9,944 bases of DNA from Planctomycetaceae bacterium (GCA_013360535.1 JABWBL010000081.1:1-9944), one strand, 5' to 3'. Shown: positions 1 through 7,530, counted from the first letter of the stretch. Notes: a model not told the origin generated them from the letters alone. A program made the numbers and translations.

Positions 1-1
1 A

Positions 2-163
2 GCGCGGCTGCGGCGGCGCTTCGAGATCGATGGCACGGGCCTGACGGTGGACGAGCGTGTGCTCGACGCCGGATCCGTGGAGGAGTTGCGCTTCCGCTGG
101 CCCGCGCAGGCGAGCGAGCGCGCAGGGGATGGCCGGACGGAGGCGCGCTACCGGCTCGCGTGA
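2..163 (+). CDS. C-terminal end of an upstream protein, possibly heparinase II/III-like (partial)
   Basis: An open frame enters from the left edge and stops at a TGA at 161-163, giving about 53 residues. The codons have the same strong G/C third-position preference as the neighbours, so this is very probably the true end of a gene. The readable tail contains RRFEIDGTGLTVDERVLDAG, alternating charged and hydrophobic residues typical of a beta-strand-rich domain. It resembles the closing beta-sheet of heparinase II/III-like polysaccharide lyases, where a strand-turn-strand of the type 'R-R-x-(I/V)-x-G-x-x-(L/V)-x-V-x-D' is common. A polysaccharide-active enzyme would suit the locus. With so little protein the family call is only a suggestion; any secreted beta-sandwich protein could end this way. 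Its stop is followed by a strong hairpin at 171-197. Confidence 0.45.
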   Translation, partial: ARLRRRFEIDGTGLTVDERVLDAGSVEELRFRWPAQASERAGDGRTEARYRLA

Positions 164-170
164 AGCCGCT

Positions 171-197
171 CCCACGGTTTCCTCACGGGAACCGGGG
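171..197 (+). other. Strong RNA hairpin between the first two genes
   Basis: Positions 175-182 (CGGTTTCC) pair with 187-194 (GGGAACCG) around a four-base loop TCAC, eight pairs with one G-U wobble. The stem extends with CCC (171-173) pairing GGG (195-197) if A174 is bulged. It lies 7 nt after the upstream stop and about 30 nt before the preferred start of the next gene. No T-run follows, so it is not a classical intrinsic terminator. It could be a 3'-end stabiliser, a weak terminator or a leader structure. Its presence also argues that 164-228 is not coding. Confidence 0.4.
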
Positions 198-228
198 CGG
201 CGAGGGCGGTAGGCTTGGGGCAGAACGC

Positions 229-2304
229 ATGAATCCTCCTCCGAAAGCTGGCGGCCTGAAGACGAGCCTGCGCGCGGGCCTCAACGCCGGGATGGCGGCC
301 GGGCTCGTGCTCGGCCTCGTCGACGGCGTCGGCGCAGGCCTGCGCACGGGCACGCACGGGGTCGTCGACTGGTTGGGTTGCCTCGCGGCCGCGGGCCTCA
401 TGTACGGGCTCGTGTTCGCCGCGAGCGGCCTCCTGCTCGCGCTCGGGCTGCACGTCTGGTTGCGCAAGTTCCCGTTGGGCGAGCGCCTCTCGCGCGTGCT
501 GGCGCTGCTGCTCGGGTTGGGCCTCTTCGTCGGGCTCGTGTGGTGGACCCGGCCGTGGGTCTTCCCGGGCCTCTCCGTGACCGACCCGCGGCGCCTCGCG
601 GTGTCCGCGGTGCTGCTGCCGATCGGAATCGCGCTCGGTTTCGTGATCGTGCGCCTCGGAGCGCGCCTCCCGCGTGGAGTGCGTTGGGCCGGAGCGGCGC
701 TCGTGCCTTTCGCGTGGCTGGGCGGTGGAGCGTTCCTCTATTCGACGAGCTCGGACACGGGCGAGCTCGGCCGCGTCAACGACCGCACGCGCGCGTTGCC
801 GAACGTGCTGCTGTTTGTGTGCGACGCGATGCGCGCGGACAAGCTCGGCTGCTACGGCGACGAGCGCGTCCAGACGCCGCGCATCGACGCGCTCGCGAAG
901 GAAGGCGTCGTGTTCGAACGGGCCTTCGTGCAAGCGCCGTTCACGGGCTCGAGCTTCGGCTCGTACTTCACGGGCAAGTACCCGCGCCGCCACGGGTTCG
1001 TGCGCATGGCGCCGGACACGCGCATGGCGCCGAACGTCACGATCGCGTCGCACCTGAAGGACGCGAAGCTCGTCGGTGGGGGAACGCTCGAGCGCGACGA
1101 CTACCACTGCGTCACGTTCATGACGGGCGCGCTCTCGACCTCGGCCGGACTCGCGCGTGGCTTCGACTCGTACTTCGAGTCGTTCATGGGGCACCACCTC
1201 GTCGACGTCGACGATCCCTGGAGCCTGTTCAGCTCGGAGCTCCTGCTCTACATCGCGCGCACGAAGCTCGCGCAGAAGTTCGACGCCACGCCGGTCGCGA
1301 GCGAGGCCTCGCGCTGGCTGCGCGCCAACGGGACCAAGCGCTTCTTCGCGATGGTGCACCTGTTCGCGACGCACACGCCCTACGACCCGCCGCCCGAGAT
1401 CCGCGCGCTCTACAACGACCCGGACTACAAGGGGCCCGTGAGCGTGTTCCGCTCCGACCACGCTTTCGCGATCCACGAGGGCCGCGCGAAGCCGACCGAG
1501 GCCGACGAGCGCCAGATCCGCGACCTGTACGACGGCGGTGTCACGTACACCGACCGCCAGATCGAGCTCGTGCTGCGCGAGCTCGAGGCGCAAGGCCGGC
1601 TCGACGACACGCTCGTGATCGTGACGGCCGACCACGGCGAGGAACTGGGCGAACACGGCGTGTGGGAGCACAACCACATGTACCAGTCGAACCTGCGCGT
1701 GCCGCTCGTGCTGCACTGGCCGCGCAAGCTGCCGCTGGGCAAGCGCTCGGACGCGCTGGTGGAGTCGATCGACCTGCTGCCGACCTTGTGCGACGTGCTC
1801 GGGCTCGAGCTGCCGGTGCAGGCGAAGCCCGACGAGGACGAGCAGGGCCGCGACTACGGGAAGATCGACGGCAAGAGCGTGCTGCCGCTGCTCGACGGGC
1901 GCGCGAGCGCGATCCGCGAGTTCTCGTTCGCCGAGAACGGCATCGAGATGAGCGTGCAGGACCTGCGCTGGAAGCTGGTCGTGCCGGCGGTGGACGGCGA
2001 CAACCGGCCGCTCGAGCTCGCCGGCGAGTCGCTCGAGAGCCTTTCGACCCGCGGCATCGCGCGGCCGAGGCTCTACGACCTCGAGAACGATCCGCAGGAG
2101 CGGGCCAACGTGCTCGAAAAGGCTCCGGACGAAGCGCGTCGGTTGCTTGCGGCACTGGCCGAGTGGGATGCATCGTTGCCGATCCCGCGCCTGGAAATCC
2201 TGATGTCCGAACGCGATGTCACCGAGAACGCGCGCCGCATGGCCGAGCTCGGTTACGGCGACGGTGTCGGCAAGGACCTGCCCAAGGCGCCCGAGAAGCA
2301 GTGA
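229..2304 (+). CDS. Membrane-anchored sulfatase/alkaline-phosphatase-fold enzyme (threonine type)
   Basis: The protein is 691 residues from ATG 229. A GTG at 160 would add 23 Gly/Arg-rich residues and overlap the upstream stop, but that stretch contains a hairpin and looks non-coding. About five membrane segments (near residues 18-36, 48-75, 88-107, 122-142, 152-171) precede a sulfatase-fold domain. That domain begins at LPNVLLFVCDAMRADKLGCYG (residues 190-210), with metal ligands D199 and probably D204. It continues through HTPYD (H382) to ADHGEELGEHG (metal ligands D468/H469) and a typical C-terminal YDLENDPQERANV. At the nucleophile site the sequence is TGSSFGSYFTG starting at T239, not the C/S-x-P-x-R signature needed for formylglycine. 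The fold family includes sulfatases, phosphoethanolamine and phosphoglycerol transferases and phosphodiesterases. Thr as nucleophile is known in the transferases, so a phospho-group transferase or hydrolase acting on surface glycans outside the cytoplasm is plausible. The substrate is unknown. Confidence 0.88.
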   Translation: MNPPPKAGGLKTSLRAGLNAGMAAGLVLGLVDGVGAGLRTGTHGVVDWLGCLAAAGLMYGLVFAASGLLLALGLHVWLRKFPLGERLSRVLALLLGLGLFVGLVWWTRPWVFPGLSVTDPRRLAVSAVLLPIGIALGFVIVRLGARLPRGVRWAGAALVPFAWLGGGAFLYSTSSDTGELGRVNDRTRALPNVLLFVCDAMRADKLGCYGDERVQTPRIDALAKEGVVFERAFVQAPFTGSSFGSYFTGKYPRRHGFVRMAPDTRMAPNVTIASHLKDAKLVGGGTLERDDYHCVTFMTGALSTSAGLARGFDSYFESFMGHHLVDVDDPWSLFSSELLLYIARTKLAQKFDATPVASEASRWLRANGTKRFFAMVHLFATHTPYDPPPEIRALYNDPDYKGPVSVFRSDHAFAIHEGRAKPTEADERQIRDLYDGGVTYTDRQIELVLRELEAQGRLDDTLVIVTADHGEELGEHGVWEHNHMYQSNLRVPLVLHWPRKLPLGKRSDALVESIDLLPTLCDVLGLELPVQAKPDEDEQGRDYGKIDGKSVLPLLDGRASAIREFSFAENGIEMSVQDLRWKLVVPAVDGDNRPLELAGESLESLSTRGIARPRLYDLENDPQERANVLEKAPDEARRLLAALAEWDASLPIPRLEILMSERDVTENARRMAELGYGDGVGKDLPKAPEKQ

Positions 2305-3485
2305 ACTCCGGCCCGTCCTTGGTCGTCGTCGCGAATACGCGCCTGCCCTCGGAGCGAGCGCAGGCGCTGCAGGTCGTGCAGAGTGCCGCGGCTTTCGCGC
2401 GCGCCGGAGCGAACGTGGACGTGCTGCACGCACGGCGTGCGCGCGAGCTCACGCTCGCGCCGGGTGAAGACCTGTTCACGCACTACGAAGTGCCCGCTGG
2501 CCCGAGGCCGAAGGTTACGGCCGTGCCGTGCGTCGACTGGATCGAGCGTGTTCCCGTCGCCTTGCAGTACGCGCCCGCGCGCCTGCAGGAGCTCAGCTTC
2601 TCGCGCAACGCCGCACGCACGATCCGCGAGCGCCATGCGAACTCTTGGGTGCTCTCACGCGAGATCGAGTGCGCCCGCGAGCTCGCGCGCGCCGGCCACA
2701 AGGGGCTTTTCCTCGAGCTGCACCGCGTTCCGGGCGGTGGCACACGGCGGCGCTGGCTGTTCGAAGCCGCGCGTGGTGCCGCGGGATTCGTCGCAATCTC
2801 CGGCGGCGTGCGCGAGGATCTCGTCGCGCTCGGGCTCGCTCCGGAAGCGATCGAAGTCGCGCACGACGGCTTCGAGAGCGAGCGTTTCGCGAACTTGTCG
2901 TCGCGGGAAGAGGCTCGCCGCGAGCTCCGCCTCGATCCAGCCGCGCGTGTCGTCGTCTACACGGGCGGCCTGATGGAGTGGAAGGGCGTCGAAGTGCTCG
3001 TCGACGCCGCGCGCCGTCTGCCCGACATCACTTTCGTGATCGCCGGTGGCGCGCGCGAGGATCTCGAGCGTGTCCGCTCGCACGCGAGCGGCCTCGCCAA
3101 CGTGCGCTTCGACGGTTTCCAGCCGCCGACCCGCGTCGCGCTGTACCTGCGATCCGCCGACGTCGGCGTCGTGCCCAACCGCTCGAAGCCGGAGATCAGC
3201 GCGCGCTACACGTCGCCGCTGAAAGTGTTCGAGGCGATGGCCTGCGGTCTTCCGCTCGTCGCGAGCGACCTACCGAGCCTGCGCGAGCTCTTGCATCACG
3301 GTGTCGACGCGTGGCTCGTCGCACCCGACGACCCGGAAAAACTTGCCGAGGGGCTGCGCCGGCTGCTCGATGACCGCGAGCTGCGCCAGCGCCTCGCCGA
3401 CAGCTTCGCCGCACGCGCCGCGGCGCACACGTGGGACGCACGCGCGCGCCAGTTGCTCGACTGGATGGCCCGACGGGTCCGCTGA
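2301..3485 (+). CDS. GT4-family glycosyltransferase (first of three)
   Basis: The protein is 394 residues with a GTG start that overlaps the stop of the membrane enzyme (GTGA), implying translational coupling. The frame stays open far upstream, but only from 2301 does the product look like a glycosyltransferase. It begins SLVVVANTRLPSERAQALQV and then AFARAGANVDVLHAR, the 'lPS-x-x-A-x-x-x-Q' N-terminal Rossmann start seen in many surface-polysaccharide GT4 enzymes. The C-terminal nucleotide-sugar domain shows TGGLMEWKGVEVLVDAA from residue 221, then TSPLKVFEAMACGLPLVASD, with E311 in the position of the conserved acidic residue that contacts the donor. The first glutamate of the usual E-x7-E is not obvious; many capsule enzymes with 'SPLK-x-FE-x-MA' share this. 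It probably transfers a sugar from a nucleotide donor to a lipid-linked glycan at the inner face of the membrane. Donor and acceptor cannot be read from sequence. Confidence 0.9.
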   Translation: MNSGPSLVVVANTRLPSERAQALQVVQSAAAFARAGANVDVLHARRARELTLAPGEDLFTHYEVPAGPRPKVTAVPCVDWIERVPVALQYAPARLQELSFSRNAARTIRERHANSWVLSREIECARELARAGHKGLFLELHRVPGGGTRRRWLFEAARGAAGFVAISGGVREDLVALGLAPEAIEVAHDGFESERFANLSSREEARRELRLDPAARVVVYTGGLMEWKGVEVLVDAARRLPDITFVIAGGAREDLERVRSHASGLANVRFDGFQPPTRVALYLRSADVGVVPNRSKPEISARYTSPLKVFEAMACGLPLVASDLPSLRELLHHGVDAWLVAPDDPEKLAEGLRRLLDDRELRQRLADSFAARAAAHTWDARARQLLDWMARRVR

Positions 3486-3519
3486 CCGATCCAGAGCCCA
3501 CAGAGCCACTCCCCCGGCC

Positions 3520-4698
3520 ATGCGCGTCCTGTTCCTCACCGATTCGCTCTCCGACCTCGACGGGGTCGGTCGCTACGCCGTGCGCCTCCTGCGCGCGCTG
3601 GAGGAGGAACGTCCGGACCTCGAGGTGCACGTGCTGCTCTCGCGCAAGCATCGCCCGACCTCCGCAGACGTGCCGTCGCACTGGAAGGTCGAGGTCGCGC
3701 TGCCGCCCGACTACTTCTTCTACATGTCGCCGCTGAAGTTCTGGGTGAGCCTGCAGCTCGCGCGGCGCGCGATCGCGAAGGCGGCGCGTGGGTGCACGCT
3801 CGTGCATGCGATCAAGGACTATCCGCACAACCTCGCGGGCCTGCTCGGCGCGCAGTCGGCGGGTGTGCCGTGCATCGCGACCGGCCACGGGACCTACACC
3901 GTGCAGCCGCTCGTCGACGCGCGCCATTCCGAGCGCGCGCGCGACACCTACGCGAAGCTCGACGGCATGATCGCGGTGAGCCGCTACACCGCGCGGCGCG
4001 TGAACGAGCTGCTCGGGCCCGCGCACCCGCTGTTCGAGAAGCTGCGCATCGTTCCCAACGCGGTCGACGCGGCGAAGTACGGCGTTCCGGCGCAGGTCGA
4101 GCCGCGCCCGTGGCACGGCCAACGCTTCACGCTCTCGATCGGCGAGCTGAAGGAACGCAAGGGCCATCACCTGGCGCTCGAGAGCTGGGTCCGGGTCGCG
4201 GCGTCGCGCCCCGACCTGCACCACTATGTCGTCGGGCGCGGCGCGGGCGACGAGTACGAACGTTCGCTCAAGGCGCTCGTCGAGCGCGCTGGCCTCGCGT
4301 CGCGTGTGCACTTCCTCGGCAACGTCACCGAAGCGGAGAAGGTCGACCTGCTGCAGCGCGCGCAGCTCTTCCTGCACGTGCCGGTGCTCGCGAAGGACGG
4401 CGGTTTCGAGGGCTTCGGCATCGTCTACCTCGAGGCCTCCGCCGCTGGCATCCCGTGCATCGGCACGCTCGGTTGTGGCGCGGAGGACGCGCTCGTCGAT
4501 GGGCGCACCGGTTTCCTCGTCGAGCCGAACGCGCAGGCCGTAGAGACGGCGCTCGCCCGCATCCTCGACGACGACAAGCTGCGCCAGCAGCTTGGCGCCG
4601 AGGGCGCCAGACACGCGGGCCGCACGACGTGGCACGAGAACGCGCGCGTCGTGCTCGCGCTCTATGACGAGGTCCTGCGGCGGAGGCAAGTGCGATGA
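3520..4698 (+). CDS. GT4-family glycosyltransferase (second of three)
   Basis: The protein is 392 residues from ATG 3520, 34 nt after the previous stop. The start is chosen because the product opens with a classic Rossmann strand, MRVLFLTDSLSDLDGVGRYA. No good Shine-Dalgarno sequence precedes it, although the frame is open further upstream. The N-terminal domain carries GHGTYTVQPLVDAR (H123), a usual acceptor-side motif in GT4 enzymes, followed by IAVSRYTARRV. The donor domain has SIGELKERKGHHLALESW, with GELKERKG starting at residue 208. It then has the full E-x7-E motif GFEGFGIVYLEASAAGIPCIG, with E297 and E305. It ends near a typical TWHENARVVLALYDEVL helix. This is a standard retaining glycosyltransferase, likely building the same repeat unit as its neighbours. 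Its stop overlaps the flippase start (ATGA), tying sugar addition to export. Confidence 0.93.
   Translation: MRVLFLTDSLSDLDGVGRYAVRLLRALEEERPDLEVHVLLSRKHRPTSADVPSHWKVEVALPPDYFFYMSPLKFWVSLQLARRAIAKAARGCTLVHAIKDYPHNLAGLLGAQSAGVPCIATGHGTYTVQPLVDARHSERARDTYAKLDGMIAVSRYTARRVNELLGPAHPLFEKLRIVPNAVDAAKYGVPAQVEPRPWHGQRFTLSIGELKERKGHHLALESWVRVAASRPDLHHYVVGRGAGDEYERSLKALVERAGLASRVHFLGNVTEAEKVDLLQRAQLFLHVPVLAKDGGFEGFGIVYLEASAAGIPCIGTLGCGAEDALVDGRTGFLVEPNAQAVETALARILDDDKLRQQLGAEGARHAGRTTWHENARVVLALYDEVLRRRQVR
4682..4686 (+). promoter_or_regulatory. Ribosome binding site for the flippase
   Basis: GGAGG lies inside the end of the second glycosyltransferase gene, 8 nt before ATG 4695. It is the best Shine-Dalgarno match in the window and fixes the flippase start. 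Most other genes here have weak or no such site. Confidence 0.7.
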
Positions 4699-6056
4699 AG
4701 AACCGCATCCTCCGCGCGATCAAGACCAAGTTCGTCAAGGACACGCTGACGCTTCAGGCGAGCGGCTTCCTCACGCAAGCGAGCGGTTTTGCGGCCTCGG
4801 CCGTGCTCGCGTTTGCGCTCGGCGCGCACGGGCAGGGCCTGTTCGTCATGGCCGTGACGCTGCAGGCGCTGCTCTTCAACCTCGTCAACGTCGGTGTCGT
4901 GCAGGCGACCGTCAGCCAGCTCGCCGCCGCCAACGCACGCGGGCTGCACGAGAAGGTGAGCGCGTGGCTCGCGTTCCTCGTCAAGACCTACCTCGTCACC
5001 GGCGCGCTCATGATCGGCGTCGGCTTCTTCGCGCTGCCGTACCTGTGCGAGGCGATCTACGGCGACGACCTGCCGCCCGAAGAGGCGCGCAGCCTGGGCG
5101 TGTGGGCCTGGTGGCTGACGTGGTGGATCCTGATCGACACGCCGCGGGCGGTCGCGCAGGTCGCCTTCCACGCGACGCGCCGCATGACGCCGCTGGCGCA
5201 GCTCGACGCCGCGCACGAGTTCATCCGCCTGTTCCTGACGCTCGGCGGCGTCGTGATCTTCAACTCGCCCGCAGGCGCCGTGCTGGGCGAGATCGCGAGC
5301 CGCGCCTGCGCCGCCTACCTCGCGCTCAACATGTACCGCAACGCGCGCGAGGACGGCGGAGCGTGGCTGCCCTCGTGGCGCGAGATCTGGCGCATGGTGC
5401 CGTCGATTCCGCTGCAAAAGGGCCTGCGCCTGGGCCTGCGGCTGGGACTGCTCAAGAACGCGACGACGATCTTCATCAACGTGCTCCCGCGCCTGCTGCT
5501 CTCGGACTTCGCGAGCTTCGCGTGGGTCGCCTACTTCAACATCGCGCAGAAGATCATGGGCCTCGCGACGATCGCCATGCAGGGCGTGTCGCGCAACGTG
5601 CTGCCCGCGCTCGCCGAGAAGCGTGGCCACAACGACTTTCCCGGCTTCCGCAAGCTCTACTGGCGCGCGAGCCTGATCGGCGGCGCTGCGATCGCGGTGG
5701 CGATCGGGCTGGGGCTCGTGATCGCGCGGCCGATGATCGCGCGCTTCTACCCGGCCGACTACACCGTGCCCGTGTTCCGCTGCTGCTGGATCCTCGCCAT
5801 CGGCATGATCCCGACGGGCTTCGGCATCGCGCTCGATCCGTTCTACATCCTGACGAACAAGATGAAGGCCAACCTGACGCTCGCGCTGATCGGCGCGATC
5901 GTCACGATCCCGATCAACGTCTACATCACCATGCTGTGGCCCGAAGAAGGCCCGGTGTGGGGGCAGGCGATCTACCTGTCGTGGTCGCTCGTGCACTTCA
6001 CGTACATCGCGTTCTGGCTGCGCAACAACCGCCACGCGACGGAATGGAGCACCTGA
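4695..6056 (+). CDS. Wzx/MOP-type polysaccharide flippase
   Basis: The protein is 453 residues and almost wholly hydrophobic, with roughly 11-12 predicted membrane helices (for example near residues 26-44, 49-72, 92-118, 135-158, 176-214, 275-300, 325-347, 357-385, 393-415 and 420-442). The N-terminal pattern TLTLQASGFLTQASGFAAS and the helix LFNLVNVGVVQATVSQLAAA match the start of polysaccharide-biosynthesis MOP-superfamily transporters, which commonly run 400-500 residues. These proteins move undecaprenyl-linked oligosaccharides from the cytoplasmic to the outer face of the inner membrane. The start is firm: ATG overlaps the preceding stop (ATGA) and follows a GGAGG. Lying among three GT4 genes, it is the likely exporter of their product. 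A teichuronic- or lipid-II-type substrate in the same superfamily cannot be excluded. No Wzy-type polymerase is visible nearby. Confidence 0.87.
   Translation: MKNRILRAIKTKFVKDTLTLQASGFLTQASGFAASAVLAFALGAHGQGLFVMAVTLQALLFNLVNVGVVQATVSQLAAANARGLHEKVSAWLAFLVKTYLVTGALMIGVGFFALPYLCEAIYGDDLPPEEARSLGVWAWWLTWWILIDTPRAVAQVAFHATRRMTPLAQLDAAHEFIRLFLTLGGVVIFNSPAGAVLGEIASRACAAYLALNMYRNAREDGGAWLPSWREIWRMVPSIPLQKGLRLGLRLGLLKNATTIFINVLPRLLLSDFASFAWVAYFNIAQKIMGLATIAMQGVSRNVLPALAEKRGHNDFPGFRKLYWRASLIGGAAIAVAIGLGLVIARPMIARFYPADYTVPVFRCCWILAIGMIPTGFGIALDPFYILTNKMKANLTLALIGAIVTIPINVYITMLWPEEGPVWGQAIYLSWSLVHFTYIAFWLRNNRHATEWST
6046..6049 (+). promoter_or_regulatory. Ribosome binding site for the third glycosyltransferase
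   Basis: GGAG sits 9 nt before ATG 6059, within the last codons of the flippase gene. It supports that start over the long upstream open frame. Confidence 0.55.
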
Positions 6057-6058
6057 GC

Positions 6059-7327
6059 ATGAAGGTGCTGTTCCTGAACGACCTGTCCGACCCGCGCATC
6101 GGCTCGTCGATCCGCCAGATGTACCAGCATGGAGCGCGCCTGCGCGAGCTCGGCCACGAGACGGCGCTCGTCACCGCCGTGCAGGATCCGAAGCTGGCGG
6201 GCGAGACCGAGATCGAAGGCATGCACGTCTTCCGGCTGCTGTCGAGCTACGACCCGCGCTGGCGTGCGTGGGTGAGCCTCGACAACCCGCGTGTGCGCAG
6301 CTCCTTCGCGCGCATCGTCGCCGACTGGAAGCCCGACATCGTGCACAGCCATCTCGTGCACACGCACCTCTCCTACGAGGCGCTCGCCGCGGCCCGGCGC
6401 GCCGGCGCGGGCGTCGTGTTCACCGCGCACGACGTGATGACGTTCTGCTACCAGAAGCTGACCTGCTTCCACGGCGGCGAGGAGCACAAGGGCGCGCTGC
6501 GCGACTACAGCGCGCACTGGCAGAAGTGCGTGCCGTGCCAGCGCTTCCGCTACCGTCCCGGCCGCAACGCCGCGATCCGGCGACGGCTCGAGCGCGACGT
6601 GCACCGCGTGACGGCCGTCTCGGAGGAGCTCGCGACCGCGATGCGCTCCAACGGGCTGCGTGTCGACCGCGTGGTCCACAACGCCGTGGCGCTGCACCCG
6701 TCGTTGCCGGCCTCCGAGGACGTCGCGGCCTTCCGCAGGAAGCACCACCTCGAACAGGCCAAGCTGCTCGCGATCGCGGGACGCCTGCACGAGCAAAAGG
6801 GCGTGCTGCAGCTCTTCCGCGCGCTGGCGCTCGTCGCCAAGCGCTTTCCCGAGGTGCGCCTGATGGTGATGGGGCACCGCGACGTGTACGACCGCGAGTT
6901 CGCGACCGCCGCGCTCGACCTGGGTGTGGCCGAGCGCATCGCGCCGGTCGGCTGGCTCGACGGCGACGAGCTCGCCTGCGCCTACGCCGCGACCGACGTC
7001 TTCGTGACGCCCTCGATCTGCTTCGACACCTTCGGCCTCGTGAACCTCGAAGCGATGGAGCACTCGCGCCCGGTCGTCGCCACGGCCTTCGGCGGCAGCC
7101 CGGAGGTCGTGCTCGACGGCGAGACGGGCCGTGTCGTGAACCCCTTCGACACGGAAGCCTTGGCCGGTGCGATCGTCGGGTTGCTCGAAGATCCCAAGTT
7201 GGCCGCCCGGATGGGGGAGGCGGGTCGGCTTCGTCTTGTCGAACGTTTTCAGATCCGGCGCCTCGCGGACGAGTTCCTCGAGGAGTACGACTTCGCGCGC
7301 GCGGCTGCGGCCAAGGCGGGCGCCTAG
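6059..7327 (+). CDS. GT4-family glycosyltransferase with four-cysteine insert (third of three)
   Basis: The protein is 422 residues, starting 2 nt after the flippase stop and ending in TAG. The N-terminus MKVLFLNDLSDPRIGSSIRQ and GHETALVTAVQDP form a GT4 Rossmann start. DIVHSHLVHTHLSYEAL and VVFTAHDVMTFCYQKLTCF follow. Four cysteines (C130, C136, C157, C160) make a C-x5-C-x20-C-x2-C pattern, ending CVPCQRFR. A similar cysteine cluster just after the 'HD' motif occurs in a GT4 subgroup and may bind a metal. The donor domain has GRLHEQKGVLQLFRAL (from residue 241). Its acidic motif is DTFGLVNLEAM, so the first residue of E-x7-E is D323 rather than Glu, with E331 as the second. It most likely adds a sugar to the growing chain. 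It is the last gene of the tight block before a 203-nt gap, so transcription may end or restart after it. Confidence 0.92.
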   Translation: MKVLFLNDLSDPRIGSSIRQMYQHGARLRELGHETALVTAVQDPKLAGETEIEGMHVFRLLSSYDPRWRAWVSLDNPRVRSSFARIVADWKPDIVHSHLVHTHLSYEALAAARRAGAGVVFTAHDVMTFCYQKLTCFHGGEEHKGALRDYSAHWQKCVPCQRFRYRPGRNAAIRRRLERDVHRVTAVSEELATAMRSNGLRVDRVVHNAVALHPSLPASEDVAAFRRKHHLEQAKLLAIAGRLHEQKGVLQLFRALALVAKRFPEVRLMVMGHRDVYDREFATAALDLGVAERIAPVGWLDGDELACAYAATDVFVTPSICFDTFGLVNLEAMEHSRPVVATAFGGSPEVVLDGETGRVVNPFDTEALAGAIVGLLEDPKLAARMGEAGRLRLVERFQIRRLADEFLEEYDFARAAAAKAGA

Positions 7328-7530
7328 GACGGTTTGGGAGCGGGCTCCGGGCCCCACGGGTTCGTGCTGCCCCGGAACAGGCTTCCCGACCGCGTCCCGG
7401 CGCGCTCGCCTCCGGCCTGTGGCCCGTGGCCAAACCCTCCAGTTCACGGTACATTTCCGCACGATCCTCGCGCCGGGACGCGCTCCCGGCCGATGAGCGA
7501 CGCTTCGAGCCCCTCCAGAGCCACACCGCG
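7328..7530 (+). promoter_or_regulatory. Intergenic leader with weak promoter candidate
   Basis: This is the largest gap in the window. No reading frame in it looks real: an ATG at 7494 opens only a 32-codon frame out of phase with the next gene. A weak sigma70-like pair can be drawn, TGGCCA at 7427-7432 and TACATT at 7450-7455, spaced 17 nt, each matching consensus at 4 of 6 positions. It falls in one of the few AT-richer spots here. The gap also holds a perfect hairpin. Together these suggest that the radical SAM gene could have its own promoter and leader. The promoter is speculative. Confidence 0.25.
7472..7490 (+). other. Perfect hairpin upstream of the radical SAM gene
   Basis: GCCGGGA (7472-7478) and TCCCGGC (7484-7490) form a perfect seven-pair stem with a five-base loop CGCGC. 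It lies 40 nt before the next start codon and just after the promoter candidate. No T-run follows, so it looks more like a leader structure, or an operator with dyad symmetry, than a terminator. Chance pairing is possible in such GC-rich DNA. Confidence 0.35.

Noticed and set aside
160..228. GTG start at 160 for the membrane enzyme, overlapping the upstream stop
   Set aside because: It is tempting because GTGA overlaps occur elsewhere here, but the extra residues are Gly/Arg-rich with no signal or domain, and the DNA forms a strong hairpin. Not fully excluded.
378..2300. In-frame upstream extension of the first glycosyltransferase
   Set aside because: It would overlap nearly all of the membrane-enzyme gene and translates to Arg/Ala-rich sequence. 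GT4 similarity begins only at 2301.
148..2433. Very long open frame on the minus strand opposite the membrane enzyme
   Set aside because: The product is an Arg/Ala/His-rich composition with no domain. It is what a GC-rich gene gives when read antisense, while the plus strand has clear sulfatase-fold motifs.
3196..4689. Long minus-strand open frame opposite the second glycosyltransferase
   Set aside because: Low-complexity Arg/Val/Glu-rich translation without motifs. The plus strand encodes intact GT4 signatures.
4592..6058. In-frame upstream extension of the third glycosyltransferase
   Set aside because: It overlaps the whole flippase gene in another frame. ATG 6059 has a ribosome site and a proper GT4 N-terminus.
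5972..7462. Long minus-strand open frame opposite the third glycosyltransferase
   Set aside because: Same antisense artefact of high GC3; no recognisable domain.
6268..7530. In-frame upstream extension of the radical SAM gene
   Set aside because: It overlaps the third glycosyltransferase and the gap. Family-like sequence begins at M 7531.
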